A stretch of DNA of 5,668 bases, taken from positions 1 through 5,668 of the forward strand of contig PWQF01000151.1 in assembly GCA_003556865.1 (NCBI GenBank), given 5' to 3'. Numbering within the stretch: the stretch's first letter is position 1; each line of letters opens with the position of its first letter. Below are positions 1 through 5,668 of the stretch, piece after piece. The notes beneath the pieces are model-generated. The model was not told the origin of the DNA and searched no databases. It saw only the letters and a list, made by a program, of their open reading frames with translations. Origin of the DNA: Elusimicrobiota bacterium (GTDB taxonomy: Bacteria; CG03; SLGR01; PWQF01). The translations under genes and the position numbers were made by a program.

Positions 1-1664
1 CCCGCATCTTCCAGAATAGCAGTATTTTCCTGCCAGCTTTTCATATCTCCGCTATCATTACCGGTTACCGGCCCACCCGTTGAAGCTATAGTAAGGCGGG
101 AAGGGAATTCATTCCTGAGGCGGGAAATCTCCCCGGCAACTCTGTCCAGCAGATGACCTGAAACATTATCACAGTTACCGTAGGTCTTATCAGAAAAAGC
201 ATGCATATATTCTGAAGGTATATGTATGGGACCCTCCTTAAATGAAGTCTTCATCACCCCCCCTGCCCATCCGGCCTCGTAAGCCTTCTTCATCTGAAGA
301 TAGCCGTCAGTGGGCGGAGCCGCTGAAAGTAAAAAAGGGCTTCTTATCTTCTGTCCGAAAAAATCTGTTTCCAGGTTAACCGGTTTACCCGCATAACCGG
401 CCAGGGAGCAGGTGCTTTTTTTATTTTCCTTTATTTCAGGGGGATCCGTATCCATAAGATAGCTGTGGACTTCAAGGGCGGCATTTTTACCTGATGCCGA
501 AGCTTCCACCACCGTAGAGGGACCGTTAAGAGCATCCCCGGCAAAAAATATAAACTCCCCGTTACCCGCAGGAAGCAGGGCTCTGTTTCCTATGGCTATT
601 ATAACCATACCTATATCTTTTCTCACGGAGGAGCTTCCGGCTATGTCGGATATTTTACTTAAGTCAAACTTATCGCCCTCTAAACTTACCTTCACGGTAT
701 TTACCGACCCGATACTGCCCTCCTCCCCTTCAATGGAAACTATGCTTGTGCGGGGGTTAACTTCTATATTATGCTCCAGAATCTCTTCCCTCTCCCTGGG
801 AGTAAGCGCCATTTCAGCATTAGTTTCAAGGGCAAATATTTCTACCCTGTCAGCACCCCGCCGGGAAGCTTTTACTGCGCAGTCCAGGGCCGTAGCCCCT
901 CCTCCTATAACTGCAACATTTCCGGATACCGGAATCTTTTCTGAGGAGAGAAAAGTAATTGAATCCACTGCAAGATCCTGCCCCTCTATCCCGGGCATAA
1001 TAGGCTCCCAGAGTCCGGTTGCCGCTATCACTGCATTATATTCAGAGGATAATTCCCCCAGCCGGCTGAGGGCAGCGGATCTTTTAATTTCAATATCCCC
1101 CAGGCTCTTTATAAAATCAATATCCCCCTCAAGAATTTGCCACTCAAGCCTATGGCCGGGTATAAGGCGGCAGATTCCCCCTTCCGCTTCAGATGCTTCA
1201 TATATATCCACTTTATACCCCAGCTGCCCCAGTACGGCGGCGGCAGCCAGCCCGGCAGGTCCGGCACCTACTACGGCAACTTTTTTATCTAAGGAATCTT
1301 TAATCTTAAAGTTTAAAAACCGGCCGGACTGCCTGGCTCTCCATATTATCTCAGCCTGAAGGGAAGGGATATTAATGGCCCCGTCAAAAAGCTTTCGGGA
1401 ACATTCTGCCATACAGAACCTGTCGGGGCAGACCATTCCGCATACTCCTCCCACCGGGTTATCTTTTAATATTATGGCTGCTGCGCGGGAAAAATCCTCT
1501 TCTTTCATTTCCCTGGCAGCCATTATGAAATCAGCAGGAGAACAGTTTGCCGGACAGGCATCCCGGCAGGGTTTCTCGCTGCAGAACTGGCATCTTTCAA
1601 GTTCTGCCTTAAGCTGCTTATCTGTAAAAAGCAGACCTTTTTTCTTATCTTTATATTTATACAT
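1..1664 (-). CDS. Dihydropyrimidine dehydrogenase-like flavo-iron-sulfur oxidoreductase (PreT-PreA fusion type), partial
   Basis: The frame is open from ATG 1664 to the left edge: 554 codons plus two bases, with the C-terminus outside the window. Predicted cytoplasmic enzyme passing electrons from NAD(P)H through FAD and Fe-S clusters to FMN, where a pyrimidine-like ring is reduced. Domains in order: an Fe-S domain with Cys25, 28, 33, 37 and Cys75, 79, 84, 88 plus Gln103 (LQ), matching the cysteine pattern and unusual glutamine ligand of mammalian DPYD; FAD motif GAGPAG at 133-138 with Glu156; nucleotide motif GGGATALDCA at 254-263; second FAD motif AGDALNGPSTVVEA at 375-388; and, from about 430, an FMN barrel start (FGQKIRSPFLLSAAP, then AGWAGGVMKTSF with Lys472). 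In E. coli these halves are separate proteins, PreT and PreA; here they are joined as in DPYD (1025 residues). The catalytic cysteine and C-terminal ferredoxin domain would lie beyond the edge. Antisense open frames over this gene are shadows. A relative acting on another ring is possible. Confidence 0.92.
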   Translation of the reverse strand, partial: MYKYKDKKKGLLFTDKQLKAELERCQFCSEKPCRDACPANCSPADFIMAAREMKEEDFSRAAAIILKDNPVGGVCGMVCPDRFCMAECSRKLFDGAINIPSLQAEIIWRARQSGRFLNFKIKDSLDKKVAVVGAGPAGLAAAAVLGQLGYKVDIYEASEAEGGICRLIPGHRLEWQILEGDIDFIKSLGDIEIKRSAALSRLGELSSEYNAVIAATGLWEPIMPGIEGQDLAVDSITFLSSEKIPVSGNVAVIGGGATALDCAVKASRRGADRVEIFALETNAEMALTPREREEILEHNIEVNPRTSIVSIEGEEGSIGSVNTVKVSLEGDKFDLSKISDIAGSSSVRKDIGMVIIAIGNRALLPAGNGEFIFFAGDALNGPSTVVEASASGKNAALEVHSYLMDTDPPEIKENKKSTCSLAGYAGKPVNLETDFFGQKIRSPFLLSAAPPTDGYLQMKKAYEAGWAGGVMKTSFKEGPIHIPSEYMHAFSDKTYGNCDNVSGHLLDRVAGEISRLRNEFPSRLTIASTGGPVTGNDSGDMKSWQENTAILEDA

Positions 1665-1674
1665 AACAGGTAAA

Positions 1675-1680
1675 CTCCTT
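1675..1680 (-). promoter_or_regulatory. Ribosome binding site of the dehydrogenase gene
   Basis: The minus strand reads AAGGAG here, ten bases before the ATG at 1664. It fixes the start of the partial dehydrogenase gene and is the only strong Shine-Dalgarno sequence in the window. It lies in the 64-base gap after the permease stop codon. That gap is AT-rich (TATATATA right after the stop) and holds no hairpin followed by a T-run, so I see no terminator separating this gene from the transporter. Confidence 0.85.
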
Positions 1681-1728
1681 GATTTATTATCTTTCTTCGC
1701 GCATCTTTAAAATTTTATTTTATATATA

Positions 1729-3354
1729 TCATCCCTCAATTTCAATCCTGGCCAGTTTTTTAACTCCCGCAAGCAGGGGAATAAATCCCACGCCGATGCT
1801 TATAAGAATAAAGAGTACCCCGAGACCGGCCGCTGCAGCAATGTTTTCAGGTATCATTTGCCGCCTTAGGCCAAAAACGGCCAGGGCTGAGAAAGAAGCC
1901 CCATAAAAAAAAGCAATTACCATATAGATAAAGCCTCCCCAGGAGGTCTCTATTTCAGCGGGCCCGGAGGCCTTGAAGCGGGGGTATATGCATCCCATAC
2001 CCATTGCAAGGCAGCTTAAAGAAGATGCGGCTATAAGTACTGCCGCCGTGCTTAAAATATTAACTAAGGGGGGCACATTAAGTATCAGGTTGGAAAAAAT
2101 TATAAGGAGGCCGGCCATAATTTCCACCGGGATAAGGTTCATCAAAAACTTTGATCTTACCAGCTTTTTAAGCTGAACCGGGCTGGTTTGAAGTATCCAG
2201 AAATTTTCACCTTCCAGGGAAATGCTGCAGAAGGAAAACCTGAGCCCTACGGCAGCTGCCAAAAAAATAATCATTGAGCTGTTTAAAATAACTACCGCGG
2301 GCAGTGCCCCTTCCAAATCCAGGGGAAGCTTATATATGTTGAAAAGATATATGGCCACCAGGGCCCCGGTAAGAAAAAGCTGCACCCACTGGCGGGTATC
2401 CCTGAAAAAGACCCTTATATCCTTCCTTAAAACAGGTTCAGACGGGAATCTTTTCTTAACGTAACGCTTTTTCTCCTGGCTCTTCACTTTTTCCCACCCA
2501 AAAAAAAAGGAGCTCTTAAGAACAAGATAATAGATTATAACCCAAAAGGCGGCAAAAAGAAGGAGGGCTACGGTGGGATGAAGCCATCCCTCACCCCCCC
2601 GGGCCCAGGATATAACTGTATTTCCCATCCAGTAGGAGGGCAGGTAAGGGGCCCGCGGGATCCTCAGCATATCAAGATATTCCACGGCCAGGGCCCCCTT
2701 CTCCGGGCGGAGGAGTTCCTCTATATTTAAGGTGCGCAGAACCATATAAAGAACTGTTCCTATCACCACCAGCCCGGCAGTCATAAAATTACTGGCCTTT
2801 CTTGCCGGAAAAACCCTTACCGATGCCGCTGCCGCTGTCATTCCCGCCCCGGAAATTATAATTAAGAAGAGCCCAAAATTAAAAAATATAAAAAGATAAC
2901 CTTTAAGGGGTATTGAATAGTTAAAACCCAGGCCGGCAAGAACCGGGATAAAGACCAGCATACTCATCCAGCCGGAAATAAAAGTATTTTTAATCAGCCT
3001 TTCAATAATCAATATCCCCCGGTGCAGAGGAATTGTAAAAACATAATTATTTTCTTTGTTAAAGTACAGGGTGGAAAAAGCTGTAATAACGGAGGAATAA
3101 AAAAGCAGGACCATCAGGGCGGTAAATATGGTGGCCAGAAGTCTGAAAAGAATAGCGCTGCCGACCAGGGGGGCGGACTTTATATATCCTGCCGTGCGGA
3201 AAAAACCTAAAAAAATCAGACCCATAAAAATAGCGGCCAAAAAAAGCGGGATTAAGAATTTGATCCTGATTTTTTTAAACTTTTTCAATCCCCTTAAGAG
3301 CTGGCGCCGGCGAAGAAAAAAAAGAAGTCCGAGAGTTTTAAGGGCTTCAGCCAC
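1729..3354 (-). CDS. ABC exporter membrane subunit, about 12 helices, substrate unknown
   Basis: Integral membrane protein of 541 residues that should form the transport channel for the ATPase encoded just upstream. I count roughly twelve hydrophobic segments, near residues 32-52, 66-95 (possibly two), 127-145, 152-178, 189-207, 259-280, 323-340, 351-372, 404-424, 430-455, 471-495 and 505-530. The N-terminus is strongly basic (RRRQLLRGLKKFKKIR), as expected for a cytoplasmic end. The central polar loop at 286-322 has VLRKDIRVFFRDTRQW, followed later by LEGENFWILQTSPV at 380-393. These marks are typical of the large putative ABC exporter permease family related to ABC-2/Ecs systems (Pfam ABC_tran_2, from memory). 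The start is a GTG at 3354 inside the end of the ATPase gene (overlap GTGGCTGA) with no obvious Shine-Dalgarno sequence, so translational coupling is likely. The next methionine is residue 44, inside the first helix, which supports the GTG. Exported substrate unknown. Confidence 0.92.
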   Translation of the reverse strand: MAEALKTLGLLFFLRRRQLLRGLKKFKKIRIKFLIPLFLAAIFMGLIFLGFFRTAGYIKSAPLVGSAILFRLLATIFTALMVLLFYSSVITAFSTLYFNKENNYVFTIPLHRGILIIERLIKNTFISGWMSMLVFIPVLAGLGFNYSIPLKGYLFIFFNFGLFLIIISGAGMTAAAASVRVFPARKASNFMTAGLVVIGTVLYMVLRTLNIEELLRPEKGALAVEYLDMLRIPRAPYLPSYWMGNTVISWARGGEGWLHPTVALLLFAAFWVIIYYLVLKSSFFFGWEKVKSQEKKRYVKKRFPSEPVLRKDIRVFFRDTRQWVQLFLTGALVAIYLFNIYKLPLDLEGALPAVVILNSSMIIFLAAAVGLRFSFCSISLEGENFWILQTSPVQLKKLVRSKFLMNLIPVEIMAGLLIIFSNLILNVPPLVNILSTAAVLIAASSLSCLAMGMGCIYPRFKASGPAEIETSWGGFIYMVIAFFYGASFSALAVFGLRRQMIPENIAAAAGLGVLFILISIGVGFIPLLAGVKKLARIEIEG

Positions 3355-4108
3355 CGGAAGTTATGGAGAGATAAATTTCTTCTAAATTTTTTGAAATTCC
3401 ATCTTCTGATTTACGGCCCCTGATCTGGGAAGCTATCCGGTCCAGCTCTTTTATGCTGCCGGAGGCGGCAATACCCCCCCTGTCTATGATGGAAATAACC
3501 CCGCAAAGCTTCTGGGCATCTGAAAGGGTGTGGGTGGAAAGAAAAATAGCCGATCCGGCATCGGCCAGACTCTTAAGCATATTTCGTACAGTCAGCACCG
3601 CCTGGGGGTCAAGCCCCACCATGGGCTCGTCAAGTATGATAATTTCCGGAGACCGCATTGCCAGGGAAGCAAACAAAAGACGCTGTTTCATGCCGTGGGA
3701 ATAGGAATCAATCAGCTGGTGAGCCACTCCCGAAAGCCCCATACGGTCAAGGTGTTCATCTATGGAACCGGCCCCTCCTGAAAAATTTATTTCGTACAGT
3801 TTTGCTATGAACTGCATAAACTCCCGACCGGTAAGCTTTTGGTAAATAAAGGGCCGGTCGGGTATAAAGGCAAATTTTTTTTTGGCCTCACGCGGCTCTT
3901 TTTGTATATCCCTGCCCTTTAACAGGACTTTACCCCTGTCGGGCACCAGAAGCCCGGTCATAAGGCGGATAAGAGTGGTCTTTCCTGCCCCGTTGGGGCC
4001 CAGCAGCCCGTATATTTCTTTTTCCCTTAACTTTAAGTTTATTCCCTTAAGAGCCCGGGTGGAACCGAAACTCTTGAAAAGGTTTATAATTTCAACAGCA
4101 GGAGGCAT
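3347..4108 (-). CDS. ABC transporter ATP-binding protein (exporter type)
   Basis: Nucleotide-binding subunit of an ABC-2/Ecs-like exporter (253 residues), expected on the cytoplasmic face of the membrane with the permease encoded next. All ATPase motifs are visible: Walker A GPNGAGKT at 37-44, signature YSHGMKQRL at 136-144, Walker B IIILDEP at 156-162, D-loop GLDP at 165-168 and the H-loop histidine in STHTL at 191-195. The Q-loop position reads AFIPDRP (80-86), with Asp84 where many importers have Gln; an acidic residue here is common among CcmA/Ecs-like exporter ATPases. The ATG at 4108 lies inside the end of the amidohydrolase gene, preceded only by weak AGAG sequences, so translation is probably coupled to that gene. 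The start gives a normal N-terminus (VEIINLFKSFGSTRALKGI). The gene ends in an 8-base overlap with the permease. The substrate cannot be read from the ATPase. Being wedged between two enzyme genes suggests, but does not prove, a metabolic role. Confidence 0.95.
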   Translation of the reverse strand: MPPAVEIINLFKSFGSTRALKGINLKLREKEIYGLLGPNGAGKTTLIRLMTGLLVPDRGKVLLKGRDIQKEPREAKKKFAFIPDRPFIYQKLTGREFMQFIAKLYEINFSGGAGSIDEHLDRMGLSGVAHQLIDSYSHGMKQRLLFASLAMRSPEIIILDEPMVGLDPQAVLTVRNMLKSLADAGSAIFLSTHTLSDAQKLCGVISIIDRGGIAASGSIKELDRIASQIRGRKSEDGISKNLEEIYLSITSGG

Positions 4109-5483
4109 TAAACTCTTTTCTCTTTAAAAATTTTCCGCGACCTTTTTTTCCGTTTATTTTGAAGTTGCTGTATATTATCTCTCCCCGGGAAAAGGTCATA
4201 GACGGAAAACCCGTCAGTTCTATCCCCTCATAAGGAGACCAGTCGCAGCTGGATACCATAAGTGAACTTTTTAATTTAATTTTTTTTGCAGGATCAAAAA
4301 TAACCATATCTGCATCAGAACCCTCGGCCAGGCTCCCTTTCTGCGGATATAACCCGAAAATTTTTGCGGGATTATGAGAAGTAAGGGCCGCTATCCTTTC
4401 CAGTGGAATCTTTCTCTTTAAAAATCCCCGGCTGTATAAAAGGGGAAGGGAAAGCTCCACTCCCCCCAGCCCCATGGGAGTGGTTCGGAAATCCCCGTTT
4501 CCCTCTTTTTTCTGGCTGACGGTAAAGGGGCAGTGATCGGTGCCTACCGTATCTATGGTCTCTTCCATAAGCCCTCTCCACAGCTCATTATTATCCTTTT
4601 TTGAGCGCAGAACGGGAGCGCAGGCAAAAAGATAACCGTTTTTTTCTTTATAGACACTGTTGTTCAGAAGAAGGTAATGGGGGCAGGTCTCGGAAAAAAT
4701 ATCTTCCCCCTCCAGTTTAAGCCGCCGGATATCCCGGGCTGCCTTGGCCCCTGAAAGATGACATACATATAAAGGGGCACCTGCTTCCCGGGCAAGGATA
4801 GAGGCCCTGGAAACTGCTTCTCTCTCTATTACGTCCGGCCGGCTTAAAGGATAGTCGCTTATACGGGTTTTGCCTCTTTGAATAAAATCGCCGGAGATTT
4901 TTGAAGATATTATCCCGCTTTCGGCATGGACCATTACCAGGGCCTTTTTTTCAGCGGAAAAGCGCAGGGCCTCGAAGAGACCGTAATCATCAACCCCCCA
5001 GCCCTGGGTAGAAGGCATAAAAACCTTAAAACTCCTTACTCCTTCCTTAAGAACCTCCTCCATCTGCCCGGAGCTTTTTTTGACCCAGTCAGTTATCTGG
5101 GCGTGAAAAGAAAAATCCACTATTGATTTTAAAGAGGCAGCCTCAGATTTTTCAACTATTCTCTCGGCCATAGTCTGACCCTCTCCGGGAATGGCAAAAT
5201 CAATAAAAGTGGTTACCCCGCCGGCGGCCGCCGCGCAGCTCCCGGTAAAAAAATCATCGCAGGAAGATGAATTATAGGCCTTAAGCTCAAAATGAACGTG
5301 GGGGTCTATAAGGCCCGGAAAGATCAGCTTGGATTCAGCGTTAATCTCTTTCAGATTTCCCACGGGAGAAAGGGAGGGGCCCCTCCGGATTATCTTAGAG
5401 CCTTCTATAAGGATATCTTCGGCCGACACCCCTTTTTCGTCTACCAGCCTCCCCCCCTTTATAATTACTTTCCGCTTTTTCAT
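4092..5483 (-). CDS. Dihydropyrimidinase/hydantoinase-family cyclic amidohydrolase with altered substrate pocket
   Basis: Predicted cytoplasmic metal-dependent hydrolase (463 residues, normal family length) that opens a cyclic amide or ureide ring; classic members convert dihydrouracil to N-carbamoyl-beta-alanine. The two-metal site is complete: His62 and His64 (DPHVHFE), Lys153 (SFKVFM, the carboxylated bridging lysine), His186 (VMVHAES), His242 (VCHLSG) and Asp316 (VGTDHCPF). Other family marks are CDDFFTG at 75-81, ETCPHYLLL at 265-273, NPAKIFGLYPQKGSLAEGSD at 371-390 and the C-terminal GRGKFLKRK. Two pocket residues differ: the tyrosine five residues after the lysine is Ser158 (FMPST instead of FMAYK) and the usual PNG asparagine is Met337 (TPMGLGG). 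This resembles allantoinases at those points, although the C-terminus is dihydropyrimidinase-like. The ATG at 5483 gives the family's normal N-terminus (VIIKGGRLVDEKG) but has no clear Shine-Dalgarno sequence. The gene overlaps the ATPase downstream by 17 bases. The family is secure; the substrate is not. Confidence 0.93.
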   Translation of the reverse strand: MKKRKVIIKGGRLVDEKGVSAEDILIEGSKIIRRGPSLSPVGNLKEINAESKLIFPGLIDPHVHFELKAYNSSSCDDFFTGSCAAAAGGVTTFIDFAIPGEGQTMAERIVEKSEAASLKSIVDFSFHAQITDWVKKSSGQMEEVLKEGVRSFKVFMPSTQGWGVDDYGLFEALRFSAEKKALVMVHAESGIISSKISGDFIQRGKTRISDYPLSRPDVIEREAVSRASILAREAGAPLYVCHLSGAKAARDIRRLKLEGEDIFSETCPHYLLLNNSVYKEKNGYLFACAPVLRSKKDNNELWRGLMEETIDTVGTDHCPFTVSQKKEGNGDFRTTPMGLGGVELSLPLLYSRGFLKRKIPLERIAALTSHNPAKIFGLYPQKGSLAEGSDADMVIFDPAKKIKLKSSLMVSSCDWSPYEGIELTGFPSMTFSRGEIIYSNFKINGKKGRGKFLKRKEFNASCC

Positions 5484-5536
5484 TTTATTTAGATTTTTTA
5501 AACTTAATTAAAGAAAGAGACAAAAGCTGCCGGATT

Positions 5537-5668
5537 TCAGGCCCTTATTATGTTTTCAGTTATCTCCTCAATACTGTTATTGGCGTTCACCAGGACCACT
5601 TTTACCTTTATCTTCTTTTTTACGCGGACAAGGACGGTGGAAAATACTAAAAGCGTATCCCCCGGTTC
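5537..5668 (-). CDS. C-terminal end of an unidentified upstream gene (partial)
   Basis: The minus strand is open from the right window edge to a TGA at 5539-5537, giving the last 43 residues of a protein whose start lies outside the window. The visible piece begins EPGDTLLVFSTVLV, continues with a basic stretch (RVKKKIKVKV), then a hydrophobic strand (VVLVNA) and ends in an acidic helix-like tail (NSIEEITENIIRA). The alternating strand and helix pattern and the codon style (ATA, AGG, GTA) match the genes downstream, so I take it as real coding sequence rather than a chance open frame. I do not recognise the family. It ends 53 bases before the amidohydrolase on the same strand, with no terminator hairpin between them, so it may be the preceding gene of the same operon. 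A chance open frame of this length is possible. Confidence 0.6.
   Translation of the reverse strand, partial: EPGDTLLVFSTVLVRVKKKIKVKVVLVNANNSIEEITENIIRA

Noticed and set aside
592..1359. Plus-strand open frame of 255 codons, serine- and isoleucine-rich
   Set aside because: It is antisense to the dehydrogenase gene, whose minus-strand frame carries cysteine-cluster, FAD and nucleotide motifs. The plus-strand product is low-complexity with no recognisable domain.
1375..1710. Plus-strand open frame of 111 codons
   Set aside because: It is antisense to the N-terminal Fe-S domain of the dehydrogenase and its ribosome binding site; no motif.
1665..1728. Possible terminator or promoter between permease and dehydrogenase
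   Set aside because: The gap is AT-rich with short AT palindromes only; no GC stem followed by a T-run. The GATAAT-like sequence has no matching -35 box at proper spacing.
3847..3869. Non-canonical Q-loop (Asp instead of Gln) as a sign of an inactive ATPase
   Set aside because: Exporter ATPases of this type often carry an acidic residue there, and all other catalytic motifs are intact.
3882..4127. Plus-strand open frame of 81 codons across the ATPase start
   Set aside because: It is opposite the Walker A region of the ATPase; no independent evidence of coding.
4372..4581. Minus-strand open frame of 69 codons inside the amidohydrolase
   Set aside because: Out-of-frame within a gene whose own frame holds conserved active-site residues; composition is Arg/Gly/His-rich shadow sequence.
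5484..5530. TTAATTAA palindrome before the amidohydrolase as an operator
   Set aside because: An eight-base AT palindrome in AT-rich DNA is expected by chance, and no second copy or regulator gene is present.

Overview
All genes in this window lie on the minus strand and read right to left as one tightly packed, probably co-transcribed unit. The order of transcription is: (1) the last 43 codons of an unidentified gene entering from the right edge (5537-5668); (2) a complete cyclic amidohydrolase of the dihydropyrimidinase/hydantoinase family (4092-5483); (3) a complete ABC-transporter ATPase of the exporter type (3347-4108); (4) its 12-helix membrane partner (1729-3354); (5) the first 554 codons of a large flavo-iron-sulfur oxidoreductase resembling dihydropyrimidine dehydrogenase, which runs off the left edge (1-1664). 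The last gene's coordinates come from my own reading of the minus strand, which is open without a stop from 1664 to base 1.

Linkage is tight. The amidohydrolase and ATPase overlap by 17 bases, the ATPase and permease by 8 bases (GTG start), and the permease and oxidoreductase are 64 bases apart. The first two genes are 53 bases apart. I see no terminator hairpin in any gap. No gene-free stretch exceeds 300 bases. I found no RNA gene, CRISPR array, mobile element or long repeat.

The two enzymes suggest reductive degradation of a pyrimidine or related cyclic ureide: the oxidoreductase would reduce the ring and the amidohydrolase would open it. The third enzyme of that pathway, beta-ureidopropionase, is not in the window. 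Two things make the locus unusual. An ABC exporter-like pair is sandwiched between the two enzyme genes with overlapping reading frames. The amidohydrolase keeps every metal ligand but has lost both side chains that normally mark the dihydropyrimidine/hydantoin substrate site (Ser158 for Tyr, Met337 for Asn). The oxidoreductase also lacks the basic residues expected for NADPH. The true substrate may therefore not be uracil or thymine.

The organism is a bacterium. The AAGGAG ribosome binding site, heavy use of ATA, AGG/AGA and GGG codons, purine-rich coding strand and low-potential Fe-S/flavin chemistry suggest an anaerobe, perhaps a Clostridia-like Firmicute. This placement is a guess from style, not from a marker gene.
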